64,000 bases of DNA from Acetatifactor muris. GTDB taxonomy: Bacteria; Bacillota; Clostridia; Lachnospirales; Lachnospiraceae. Below are positions 1 through 7,846 of the stretch, piece after piece. The position numbers were made by a program, and so were the translations under genes. The DNA lies in contig NZ_JANJZD010000010.1 in the NCBI RefSeq assembly GCF_024623325.1, positions 1 to 64,000 on the forward strand. Direction: 5' to 3'. Each line of letters opens with the position of its first letter. Within the stretch, counting starts at the first letter, position 1. The notes below the pieces were generated by a model. It had not been told where the DNA came from, did not search any database, and saw only the letters and a program-made list of their open reading frames with translations.

Positions 1-21
1 CAGGATATCATAGACCAGTTA

Positions 22-477
22 TTAAGAGGCTATTAAAAAGTTATTCCGATAAACTTGTTTGAAAGATCGTAAATACTGCTTACAGAACGAGTTTATCGGA
101 ATAATCCCAAAATCGGAATAATCCAGATTGATAATTAAACGAATCAATTCCCCGGATACAGGAGCGGTCGCAAGAAAGCGGATATCATAGGTGACTGACC
201 CTTCCGTCAGAGAAGTATCTTCATTTCCGGCTCCCTGAATCATAGAAACACGATTGGATTCATCCGGGGCAACTGCCACTTCCCCCACCTGCGGCGTACC
301 TTCAATATATTTTTCCGCAATCTCTTCCACATCACAGTCACGGTATTCTTCCAGGCAGTTCTTCATAATCCATGCCAGAATAATCTTTTCCGAAAGCAGC
401 CGCTTGCAGGCCGCATCATAACTGGCTTTCTCGTCAGCCACACGGATGTTTTTCGCTATGGTGGTATCTGTATTCAT
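22..477 (-). pseudogene. N-terminal fragment of an Rpn/PD-(D/E)XK transposase-family protein
   Basis: The reading frame begins at an ATG at 477 behind a GGGGGTGAGG ribosome site, so the in-frame upstream ATG at 519 is less likely. The first ~110 residues look like the N-terminus of the Rpn family of recombination-promoting PD-(D/E)XK nucleases that is abundant in Lachnospiraceae, with MNTDTTIAKN at the start and SVTYDIRFLA further in. Family members continue for another ~180 residues. Here the frame breaks after LIRLIIN and ends in an unrelated tail that runs through an inverted repeat (41-104). The fragment is therefore truncated and probably inactive. A C-terminal fragment of the same family lies at 1675-2211 but upstream in transcription order, so the two are not halves of one interrupted gene. 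Confidence 0.6.
41..124. repeat. Inverted repeat with a third half-copy at the broken end of the Rpn fragment
   Basis: TTATTCCGATAAACTTGTT at 41-59 is matched in inverted orientation at 86-104 with one mismatch across a ~26-base loop. ATCGGAATAATCC then recurs directly at 112-124. The repeat lies exactly where similarity of the overlying gene to its family stops, so it may be the edge of an inserted or excised element. No transposase is visible beside it. Confidence 0.6.
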
Positions 478-541
478 GGCCTCACCCCCTGCTTTTACTG
501 GTATTTTATCATATTTCATACGAACAGGCCACAGTATTTTT

Positions 542-697
542 TCAGTCTTTTAAAATAACCAGTTTATTCTGATAGCACTCCACTGACACACTGCAGCCAA
601 TCTCAAAGCCCCACTGCTCCACCCAGTTCCCCTGCAGGATAATCTGCGGCACATTTTTTCCGCTCTTTGCCGTAAATGAATATGCTTTTATCCTCAA
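542..697 (-). pseudogene. SymE-like toxin remnant
   Basis: A short frame ending at 542 encodes about 51 residues, including VPQIILQGNWVEQWGFEIG followed by CSVSVECYQNKLVIL. This pattern (VPxIxLxGxWLxxxGFxxGxxVxV) is typical of the SymE family of AbrB-fold-derived toxins. No ATG precedes it in frame; the only candidate is a TTG at 697, because an in-frame TAA lies ~40 bases further upstream, and no good ribosome site is seen. It is probably a degraded copy stranded in the rlmH-downstream island. In intact SymE systems expression is controlled by an antisense RNA; none can be assigned here. Confidence 0.5.
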
Positions 698-743
698 GAT
701 ACTGCCAAACAGGAAGAATCTTCTGCATTATTTAATGATTTCA

Positions 744-1383
744 TTATGTGATTTTCTGCAATAAATTGCTTATCCTTTCGGTACAATCCGAAATTCTGAG
801 TTCTTTCCTCCGCCATGAATCAGCTAAAGGAAAATATACTCCATCCTTTACGCTTGTTCCTAAATCCCAGCTTCCACATTCATTTTTATTTGATATAAGC
901 CAGTTTGCAACAAAGCTCAATTTTTCCCGAGCCTGCTGATAATCCGCTAAAGCTTCAACTGCAGCTAAGTAATGACTTGTCTCTTTGGATGCAAATGTTT
1001 CCGGTAGTTTACCAAGACATTTATAATAAACATAATAAATACCTTCTGCCCTTGAAATATAATAATCTAATAAAAGTTTTTCCGTTGCTGAGTTTAAAAC
1101 TCCTTGTAATAACGCCACATGATAAAACATACCAAAGCCTGTTTCAAATCCGCTTTTTGGTTTTCTGCCTGCCACTGACACACAGACACATTCGTTCTAA
1201 AACGATTTGAATTGCTTCATCCTCCTTCGTAAACCCAAGAATTCTAAGTCTGCGAATCGCCTGTTCCGTTGTCAGTACTTTTTTATATGTTGGCTGGCTT
1301 AATGAATGAAAATTCCCCCACATTCCTTCATCATTTCTACTATCCAGTATTTGACTTGCCCATTTACCTCTTTTGTGATTCAT
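744..1383 (-). pseudogene. Frameshifted and internally deleted hypothetical gene
   Basis: Two overlapping frames look like parts of one protein. The first runs 1383 to 1144, starts MNHKRGKWASQIL and contains GMWGNFHSLSQP and TTEQAIRRLRILGFTKEDE. The second runs 1181 to 744, contains GRKPKSGFETGFGMFYHVAL and ends LLQKIT. They overlap out of frame at 1144-1181. The first half ends in a Cys/Lys-rich tail just where the second begins, which suggests a deletion that also shifted the frame. The protein resembles a Lachnospiraceae family of unknown function (about 270 residues from memory), so some 50-60 residues would be missing. No function is proposed. Confidence 0.5.
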
Positions 1384-1674
1384 CTCAGTATCATCCCTAA
1401 TTTATATGTGTTCAAAAAACAACATAATAACTATCGCTGTTCTATCCTGTACAAAAACCTGTCCTTTCACCTTTACTTGTGATATGGTTCTCCATAATAA
1501 CCTTAAGTGCATAAACTCCTGAGAAAACAGCCCAAATATTACCCCTGTTCTGCCTTCTACAACTGCATACAATTTCGCATTTACTTATGGCATGGTGCTC
1601 CATATCATACCCAAGTGCAAAAATCTCGTAATATTATTTCAGACAGAACACAAAAAATGCTCTGTCTGAAATAT
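1384..1674. repeat. Gene-free stretch with two degenerate copies of the rlmH 3' end
   Basis: No gene is seen here. TTTACTTGTGATATGGTTC at 1473-1491 and TTACTTATGGCATGGTGCTC at 1581-1600 both match the last codons of rlmH (ACTTATGATATGGTTCTCC at 2235-2253; on the minus strand GEPYHK-stop and GAPCHK-stop). The two copies are about 108 bases apart and also share flanking bases (CTGTTCT, AAGTGCA), so they form an imperfect direct repeat. Such 3'-end copies are what remains when elements integrate repeatedly at the end of rlmH, as staphylococcal SCC elements do. Confidence 0.6.
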
Positions 1675-2211
1675 TTAACTTATTTCTTTCAAGTAAGTTT
1701 CTGCAGTTTCTTCTGTCAGACCAAATTTCTCTCGAATCTTACTCAAGATAATTTCATCCGCTATCTGTAACTCTTTTAATGTAGATACCATCGCTACTAT
1801 CCCTTTCCGAATTCCTTTCTCCTCCACACCCTTACTTAAATTACACATAAGCGACACCTCACTTTCCAAGGCTAAAGTCATTTTGATATGAAAATCTTCC
1901 TCCAATATCTGGCACTTGTCCTGTGAACCTGTCTCCGTTGACAGAAGCACATTCAACAATTTCAATAAATCCGTATCTGAATCTCCCTCTTTCCCAAGAC
2001 AGATCATAACAGCCGCCATCAAATCATAATCCGCTTTTCGTTCCTTTACACTGCCCACCAGATTCTCTTCCGCAATGTAATAACGGGTAATGCTGTTTTC
2101 ACGGCTCTTTGGCGGATTCATGCAAATCCATATGCTGTATACTTTTTTGATATTCTCATAGTGGGAATTCCATGGGGTTAAAATATAACTCTTATTCTCT
2201 TTTATTTCCAA
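1675..2211 (-). pseudogene. C-terminal fragment of an Rpn/PD-(D/E)XK transposase-family protein
   Basis: Residues from about 16 on (NSHYENIKKVYSIWICMNPP) match the middle-to-C-terminal part of the Rpn/PD-(D/E)XK family, including the KERKADYDLMAAVMICLG stretch, the Glu/Lys-rich linker and a C-terminal helical segment ending TAETYLKEIS. The catalytic N-terminal half is missing and the first ~15 residues look unrelated. The fragment lies between rlmH and the first att-like rlmH-end copy, so it may be cargo left from an integrated element. It is unlikely to be active. Confidence 0.6.
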
Positions 2212-2232
2212 GAACGCATGTCCGTTTCGCCC

Positions 2233-2712
2233 TCACTTATGATATGGTTCTCCCTGTATAATCCGAAAAGCCCGGTAAATCTGTTCTACAAGAATTACCC
2301 GCATAAGCTGGTGGGGAAATGTCATATCCGAAAAACTCAGCGCCATGTCCGCACGTCTGCGCACAGACTCATGCAGGCCCAGGGAGCCGCCGATGACGAA
2401 GACGATATGACTGGTTCCCCTTACCGTCAGCCCCTCCATCCATCGGGCGAAGCCCTCCGATGTCAGGCGCTTCCCTTCTATCTCCAAGGTACAGACAAAG
2501 GCGTCCTCCCGGATTTTATCCAGAAGGCGCCTTGCCTCTTTTTCCTTTATCTGCTCCTCTAAAGCCGCACCGGCCCCATCGGGCGTTTTTTCATCCGACA
2601 CTTCCAGGAATTCCAGTCTGCAGTATCTGCTCAACCGCTTTTCATATTCCAGGACAGCATCTCTGTAAAATTTTTCCTTTATCTTACCCACACATGCAAT
2701 GGAAATCTTCAA
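2233..2712 (-). CDS. rlmH: 23S rRNA (pseudouridine1915-N3)-methyltransferase RlmH
   Basis: This is a full-length 159-residue RlmH, a SPOUT-class enzyme that methylates pseudouridine 1915 in helix 69 of 23S rRNA on the assembled ribosome using S-adenosylmethionine. It starts MKISIACVGKIKEKFYRDAV. The glycine-rich knot loop SHIVFVIGGSLGL is at ~101-113, and the conserved C-terminus is HQLMRVILVEQIYRAFRI then GEPYHK. The last codons form the sequence that is repeated at ~1590 and ~1480, and the 3' end of rlmH is a known integration site for SCC-type elements in staphylococci. A zinc-ribbon membrane protein gene lies 20 bases upstream and may be cotranscribed. Confidence 0.95.
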   Translation of the reverse strand: MKISIACVGKIKEKFYRDAVLEYEKRLSRYCRLEFLEVSDEKTPDGAGAALEEQIKEKEARRLLDKIREDAFVCTLEIEGKRLTSEGFARWMEGLTVRGTSHIVFVIGGSLGLHESVRRRADMALSFSDMTFPHQLMRVILVEQIYRAFRIIQGEPYHK

Positions 2713-2732
2713 ATTGGTTCCTCACTTCCAAC

Positions 2733-3476
2733 TTATGTCGTATCCTTATCCGCCCCGAAGACCATCTCATAAACAGTATCGTCAATCAGCTTTTCCAGAA
2801 AACCCTGGTCCAGATTCACAAACTGATGATTCAGCCTGGCTTTTATCGCTTCGAAACGTTTAAAATATAGAATTTCCTCTGCCTCGTTTTCACCTGAGCT
2901 GATCTGCTGGTCCAGCTCTTCTGCACGAAGATTCTGCCCGCACCATTCCAGCAGGGTAGATTTGACAGAATTTTCCGATTCTGCTCTTTTTTCAAATACC
3001 AGGGCGTTTTTCATGGATACGATGCCGGCCACCAGAAACAGAATAAATATGGCAGCCATTACACCGTAAAACAGATATGCATTACTGAAATGCAGAGGAA
3101 TCACTCCTGTGATTCCAAGCATTAAGCCGACAATTCCCAGACCTCCAATGACCATCAAAACCCATGCGGAGGAACGATTTTCATTAGCCCGTTCAGCATT
3201 ATCCCGATACAGAGAGCTGTATTGAGATAATCCATGGGGTTTTCCGGACATGATATCTTTTTCCGGCGGATTCTCCAACATGCCGGCCTGATCGTTTTCG
3301 TCTTCTCCGGCTTCAGATTCCTCTTCAATTCCGGTTCCAAACACAGTTTTATCCGTAACAGACTGTTCTGCTTCCAGACAGGCAAACTGTTCATCGTCCA
3401 CCAGTTCACTGCCACAATCAGCACATATCAAAAATCCTTCTCTATACTCGCTTCTGCATTTCGGACACCACGGCAT
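2733..3476 (-). CDS. Zinc-ribbon membrane protein, function unknown
   Basis: The 247-residue protein opens with a zinc-ribbon knuckle, CPKCRSEYREGFLICADCG, at ~4-22 (two CxxC pairs). An acidic linker follows, then two hydrophobic segments at roughly 105-125 and 133-153, separated by a short loop, and a charged C-terminal helical region. This layout is common in uncharacterised Lachnospiraceae proteins next to rlmH. A cytosolic ribbon anchored by a membrane hairpin could sense metal or bind a partner, but nothing here identifies it. It is likely expressed with rlmH. Confidence 0.75.
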   Translation of the reverse strand: MPWCPKCRSEYREGFLICADCGSELVDDEQFACLEAEQSVTDKTVFGTGIEEESEAGEDENDQAGMLENPPEKDIMSGKPHGLSQYSSLYRDNAERANENRSSAWVLMVIGGLGIVGLMLGITGVIPLHFSNAYLFYGVMAAIFILFLVAGIVSMKNALVFEKRAESENSVKSTLLEWCGQNLRAEELDQQISSGENEAEEILYFKRFEAIKARLNHQFVNLDQGFLEKLIDDTVYEMVFGADKDTT

Positions 3477-3557
3477 ATCTGTCTACCTACTTTCCTCTTT
3501 AGAATGAACATAGACCAAAGCACATGACACTACTCGGTTGTAAAGCCGTCTGAACTG

Positions 3558-3860
3558 TTACATAAACTCATAGTCCATACAGGCCCTGTTACAGGTAACA
3601 CTTCTCACATATTTTCCTGCCTCCACATGAGCCGGATGGTTTTGATAGGTTGTCAATGCATCCGGCGTTTCAAATGTGGAAATCAATGCAATATCACGGT
3701 TGCTGGAAAGAAACTCATTTCTGACAACCTGAATCTCCACCGCCCCAGGCACCAGTTCTTTAATAGGCTCCAAAAGTGCCTTCATTTTCTCTCCGGCCTC
3801 TTTCCGCTCACTTTCGGATAATCCTTCTGTAAAATTCCACAATACAATATGTTTTACCAT
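3558..3860 (-). CDS. Dabb-family (stress-responsive A/B barrel) protein
   Basis: The start is taken at 3860, preceded by AAGGAG with correct spacing; an in-frame ATG at 3884 lies upstream of this ribosome site and is less likely. The 100-residue product begins MVKHIVLWNF, the typical first strand of dimeric alpha+beta barrel (Dabb) proteins, and keeps the second motif RDIALISTFETPDALTTYQ and the HPAHVEAGKYV region. Bacterial Dabb proteins of this length are single-domain dimers with mostly unknown substrates. The gene stands alone downstream of the nfnB repeat. Confidence 0.8.
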   Translation of the reverse strand: MVKHIVLWNFTEGLSESERKEAGEKMKALLEPIKELVPGAVEIQVVRNEFLSSNRDIALISTFETPDALTTYQNHPAHVEAGKYVRSVTCNRACMDYEFM

Positions 3861-3873
3861 AAGTTCTCCTTTT

Positions 3874-4021
3874 TTACTTCCCACTCAGGTATTCGTCTAT
3901 CCCCTTTGCAGCTACTTTGCCGGCGCCCATGGCAACCCATGGGCGAATTACTTCCCGCTCAGGTATTCGTCTATTCCCTTTGCAGCTGCCTTGCCGGCGC
4001 CCATGGCAACCCATGGGCGAA
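3874..4021. repeat. Two extra tandem copies of the nfnB 3' end (74-bp period)
   Basis: The last 59 bases of nfnB (from 4022) recur at 3948 and again at 3874, each joined to the 15-base spacer CAACCCATGGGCGAA, giving 2.8 copies with an exact 74-base period. Each extra copy keeps an intact short frame from ATG to TAA encoding MGAGKAAAKGIDEYLSGK, with one Ala-to-Val change in the distal copy; the other differences are synonymous. The block lies between the nfnB stop and the Dabb gene. It could be a slippage duplication, or carry a terminator or RNA-processing role for the transcript. Confidence 0.9.
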
Positions 4022-5407
4022 TTACTTCCCGCTCAGGTATTCGTCTATCCCCTTCGCAGCTGCTTTGCCGGCGCCCATGGCTAAGATTACTGTGGCGGCT
4101 CCGGTTACGGCATCTCCTCCGGCGTAAACGCCTTCCTTGCTGGTCTGTCCATTTGCCTCCTCAGCCACAATACATTTCCACTTATTGATTTCCAGTCCTT
4201 CTGTGGTAGAAGAAATCAACGGGTTCGGAGAGGTTCCCAGCGACATTATCACGGTATCCAGCTCCATGGTAAACTCGGAACCCGGGATTTCCACCGGGCG
4301 TCTGCGACCGGATGCATCCGGCTCACCCAGCTCCATTCTGATACATTTCATACCGGTTACCCAACCTTTTTCATCTGCAAGAATTTCCGTGGGATTGGTC
4401 AGCAGGTCGAAGATAATCCCTTCCTCTTTGGCATGATGAACCTCTTCCACTCTGGCCGGCAGCTCTTCCTCACTTCGGCGATAGACAATATGAACCTCCG
4501 CTCCCAGACGCAGCGCTGTTCTGGCCGCGTCCATTGCCACGTTGCCGCCGCCTACTACCGCCACCTTCCTGCTGTGCATAATGGGTGTGCCGGAATTCTC
4601 GTCAAAAGCTTTCATCAGATTGCTTCTGGTCAGATACTCATTGGCGGAAAATACACCGTTGGAATTCTCTCCCGGAATTCCCATGAATTTCGGCAGGCCG
4701 GCTCCCGAACCGATAAACACGGCTTCAAACCCTTCCTCCTGAATCAGCTCGTCAATCGTTACCGATTTCCCCACCACTACATTGGTCTCTATCTTCACCC
4801 CAAGAGCTTTCACATTTTCGATTTCTTTTGCCACCACGTCCTGCTTCGGAAGACGGAATTCCGGAATTCCATAAACCAGCACGCCTCCCGGCTCATGCAG
4901 TGCTTCAAAGACAGTCACTTCATATCCCATCTTAGCCAGATCTCCGGCACAGGTTAATCCTGCAGGGCCGGAACCGATAACAGCTACTTTTTTCCCTTTC
5001 TTCTCTTTGGGACCATTGGGCTTGATTCCATTCTCCCTGGCCCAGTCAGCCACAAAACGCTCCAGCTTTCCGATGGAAATCGGATCCCCCTTGATACCGC
5101 GGATACATTTTCCCTCGCATTGTGTCTCCTGAGGACAGACACGACCGCATACGGCAGGAAGTGCACTGGCTTCGCTGATAATCTGATAGGCTTCTTCGAT
5201 ATTTCCTTCCTTTACCTTCTCGATAAAGGCCGGGATGTTTATTGCCACAGGGCAGCCCTTGATACACTGCGCATTTTTGCAGTTGATACATCTTGCGGCC
5301 TCAGCCTGTGCCTCTTCCATATTATATCCCAGACATACTTCTTCAAAATTGGCTGCACGCTCCTTTGCGTCCTGTTCCCGCACGGGAACCTTTGTTAAAA
5401 CGTCCAT
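4022..5407 (-). CDS. nfnB: NfnB / GltA-type NADPH:ferredoxin oxidoreductase large subunit
   Basis: The 461-residue flavoprotein belongs to the glutamate-synthase small-subunit/NfnB family. N-terminal cysteine clusters are CINCKNAQCIKGCP at ~40-53 and CGRVCPQETQCEGKC at ~87-101, which bind two [4Fe-4S] clusters. An FAD Rossmann motif AVIGSGPAGLTCAGDLA is near 147 and an NADP(H) Rossmann motif VAVVGGGNVAMDAARTAL near 287. The gene follows nfnA by 44 bases. As a pair, NfnAB couples ferredoxin and NADH oxidation to NADP+ reduction by flavin-based bifurcation in anaerobes. Annotation as GltA alone is common but the nfnA neighbour favours NfnB. Its 3' end is tandemly repeated downstream. Confidence 0.9.
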   Translation of the reverse strand: MDVLTKVPVREQDAKERAANFEEVCLGYNMEEAQAEAARCINCKNAQCIKGCPVAINIPAFIEKVKEGNIEEAYQIISEASALPAVCGRVCPQETQCEGKCIRGIKGDPISIGKLERFVADWARENGIKPNGPKEKKGKKVAVIGSGPAGLTCAGDLAKMGYEVTVFEALHEPGGVLVYGIPEFRLPKQDVVAKEIENVKALGVKIETNVVVGKSVTIDELIQEEGFEAVFIGSGAGLPKFMGIPGENSNGVFSANEYLTRSNLMKAFDENSGTPIMHSRKVAVVGGGNVAMDAARTALRLGAEVHIVYRRSEEELPARVEEVHHAKEEGIIFDLLTNPTEILADEKGWVTGMKCIRMELGEPDASGRRRPVEIPGSEFTMELDTVIMSLGTSPNPLISSTTEGLEINKWKCIVAEEANGQTSKEGVYAGGDAVTGAATVILAMGAGKAAAKGIDEYLSGK

Positions 5408-5451
5408 TTATTCTCAATCCTCCATATTTTCCCGATATCAGCTGCTTTCTG

Positions 5452-6330
5452 TCAGCCGCAGTTCCCGCATCCGCCGTGGTGAGTCTCTCCTTCTTCCAGC
5501 TTCAGCGCAGCTCTTCCTTCCTCAGTCCTGTAAAGCGTCTGCCGTCTCATTGCCTCGTCAAAATTCACCCCATGACCGTCAAACTCCGGGCCATCCACAC
5601 AGGCGAATTTCACTTTTCCATCCACAGTCACACGGCAGGCCCCGCACATGCCAGTCCCATCTACCATAATGGGATTCAGGCTGACAACCGTGGGAATCCC
5701 CAGTTCTTTGGTAAGCAGACAGACAAATTTCATCATGATCATGGGGCCGATGGCAATGCAGACATCATATACCTTTCCCTCTGCCACCAGATCTTTGATG
5801 GTCTGGGTCACCATCCCGCTTCTGCCGTAAGATCCGTCGTCTGTTGTTATGTAGAGATTTCCGGCCACGGCTTCCATTTCTTTCTCCAGAATCAACAGAT
5901 CCTTCGTCTTGCTTCCCACGATTACATCCGCATCCACACCGTTTTCATGGAGCCATTTCACCTGGGGATATACAGGAGCCGTACCCACACCGCCGGCCAC
6001 AAAAAGGATTTTCTTCTTCTTCAAAGTCTCCGGGCTTTCCTTCACCAGTTCGGAAGGGCATCCCAGAGGCCCCACAAAATCATGAAATCCATCTCCCTCC
6101 TGAAGCCTGGCCATCCATTGCGTGGCAGCTCCCACACACTGAAATACAATGGTTACCGTTCCCTTCTCCCGGTCATAGTCACAAATAGTAAGTGGAATTC
6201 TCTCGCTCTCCGCGTCTGTACGGACAATGACAAACTGCCCCGGCAGACATTTCCGCGCCACTCTCCCTGCCTCCACGTCCATGAGATAAATATTTGTGGT
6301 AAGCTCTGTTTTTTTAACAATTCTGTACAT
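5452..6330 (-). CDS. nfnA: NfnA / SudB-type FAD, [2Fe-2S] subunit of ferredoxin:NADP+ oxidoreductase
   Basis: The 292-residue protein is a ferredoxin-NADP-reductase-fold flavoprotein. An FAD-binding barrel (PGQFVIVRTD, RIPLTICD) occupies ~1-100 and an NAD-binding domain (ILFVAGGVGTAPVYPQVKWL) starts at ~115. Near the C-terminus CGACRVTVDGKVKFACVDG supplies the [2Fe-2S] ligands of NfnA, and the tail ends HHGGCGNCG. It is upstream of nfnB and read first, the standard order for nfnAB. Together they interconvert NADH, NADPH and reduced ferredoxin in the cytosol. Dihydroorotate dehydrogenase electron-transfer subunit PyrK is a relative, but no pyrD is nearby. Confidence 0.9.
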   Translation of the reverse strand: MYRIVKKTELTTNIYLMDVEAGRVARKCLPGQFVIVRTDAESERIPLTICDYDREKGTVTIVFQCVGAATQWMARLQEGDGFHDFVGPLGCPSELVKESPETLKKKKILFVAGGVGTAPVYPQVKWLHENGVDADVIVGSKTKDLLILEKEMEAVAGNLYITTDDGSYGRSGMVTQTIKDLVAEGKVYDVCIAIGPMIMMKFVCLLTKELGIPTVVSLNPIMVDGTGMCGACRVTVDGKVKFACVDGPEFDGHGVNFDEAMRRQTLYRTEEGRAALKLEEGETHHGGCGNCG

Positions 6331-6341
6331 AATCCACCTCT

Positions 6342-7814
6342 CTATTCCTCTTCCTGGGAATCTTCTATTAATTCTATCTCAATCAAACTCAGACGGCCGT
6401 TATTCTCCCGCTGAAGTTTAAATTTTTCCCCCGAATATACATTTACGGCAAAATTATTCCCCGTTCTGGTGACATTGCCGTCCGCCGTTCTATAGCTTTC
6501 CGCTATCACATAGAAATCATTTATTTTATTGATATTTCTCACATACAGATACTCATATTGATAAGTATCTCCGGACTCGTCAAAATGTCCTGCTTCATCG
6601 AAGATTTTACCGGTATTGATGGAATATTCCACCACAGATGCCACTGCCTGCTCAGGTGTGTAATCTGTATTCAGAATCAGGTAATAGGTTCTCTCTTCAA
6701 CGGTCCCCGTGACACCGTCCACGATTCTGGCAAATTTAAAGTTCGATTTACCAAGAGGCATGGGAATCGGTCCGGTGTATGCATTGGAAGAGTACGTGGG
6801 ATCTGTCCCGTCCGTGGTATAATAAATGTCCTCGATATCTTCACTTGTAATCTCGATATACATGGGAAGATTATATTCTCCGCTGAGAGCACTTATTTCC
6901 GGCGGCAGAATTTCGTTATTCTCTATATGATATTCCTTTGTCACCACATCGCTGGCAATTCCCTTCTCATTCACAACAAATGCCTTGATGATATAATCGC
7001 CGTTTTCCAGAATGACCGGAGCCGTATAGGGTGTACTCTCTTCCGTGGGCTCCGTTCCGTCCATGGTGTAATAAATTTTCCCTTCACTGTCGGTGGTCAG
7101 TTTCAATGGCTGAATACTGGTATAGTATCCTTCATTGATGCTGAATTCCGGCACCCTTGCAATGTATCCCTGATAAGCGGAAATCAGCGACTCATTTCCG
7201 CTGGCCACCAGCAGTTCGTTGATCGTCTGATAATCTTTCCTGTCACGATAAATCGCTATCAGTTTTCCGTAAGCACCGTCCAGCTGCTCCGCAGTGGCAT
7301 TCTCGCTTTTCACAATTTCCCGGAGAAGATATTCATACTCCACTTTATTATTTTTCATAAGATAGACATCTGCAAGGCTGAAAACAAGCTCTATATTATC
7401 ACTGTCCAGTTCCAGAGCACGATTATAGCAGGAAATCGCTTCGTCTAATCTTCCAAGCGAAACATACTGCATGGCCTTATCCACCTGATATTCCTCGGAA
7501 TAATAACCATACATATACCACGCGACGCCGCCTCCCGCTGCCAGAAGCAGCAGGACAAATGCCAGCAGCACCTTCGGCCAGATCCTTTTTTTCCTTCGGC
7601 CGGTATTCTTTATTTCTTCCGGTTCTTCCTGAAATTCCTCAAAAGTATCCTGCTTTCCGTCTGTGTGCAGTTCTTCCAGAATAGTATTGATAGACTGCTC
7701 TATGTTCCGCTCCAGCTCCGGTTCAAAATCGGGCACGATATGAATATCTTCACCGCAATGTTCACAGTATAAAGCCCCTTCGGCCATTTCTTCTCCGCAA
7801 TTGGGACATTTCAT
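6342..7814 (-). CDS. Zinc-ribbon, TPR and chitobiase-like-domain membrane protein
   Basis: The start is set at 7814 (MKCPNCGEEM), behind GGACGGGAG; an in-frame ATG at 7850 would overlap fhs. Of 490 residues, the first ~25 form a zinc ribbon (CPNC and CEHC pairs). A single transmembrane helix (VLLAFVLLLLAAGGGVAWYM) is near 90-110. A tetratricopeptide-like block (GRLDEAISCYNRALELD) is near 125-190. Two copies of the chitobiase/hexosaminidase C-terminal type domain follow, with IYYTMDGTEPTEESTPYT and IYYTTDGTDPTYSSNAYTGP. The product is probably membrane-anchored with an outside C-terminus. It starts ~30 bases after fhs. Function unknown. Confidence 0.75.
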   Translation of the reverse strand: MKCPNCGEEMAEGALYCEHCGEDIHIVPDFEPELERNIEQSINTILEELHTDGKQDTFEEFQEEPEEIKNTGRRKKRIWPKVLLAFVLLLLAAGGGVAWYMYGYYSEEYQVDKAMQYVSLGRLDEAISCYNRALELDSDNIELVFSLADVYLMKNNKVEYEYLLREIVKSENATAEQLDGAYGKLIAIYRDRKDYQTINELLVASGNESLISAYQGYIARVPEFSINEGYYTSIQPLKLTTDSEGKIYYTMDGTEPTEESTPYTAPVILENGDYIIKAFVVNEKGIASDVVTKEYHIENNEILPPEISALSGEYNLPMYIEITSEDIEDIYYTTDGTDPTYSSNAYTGPIPMPLGKSNFKFARIVDGVTGTVEERTYYLILNTDYTPEQAVASVVEYSINTGKIFDEAGHFDESGDTYQYEYLYVRNINKINDFYVIAESYRTADGNVTRTGNNFAVNVYSGEKFKLQRENNGRLSLIEIELIEDSQEEE

Positions 7815-7846
7815 ATTTGCTCCCGTCCGTCCGCTTTCAGCGGACA

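Noticed and set aside
1465..1620. CRISPR-like repeat pair in the 1.5 kb region
   Set aside because: Only two imperfect copies at ~108-base spacing that match the rlmH 3' end; no array of spacers.
5293..6414. Plus-strand frame of ~370 codons opposite nfnA
   Set aside because: Mirror of nfnA codons; no domain and no start signal.
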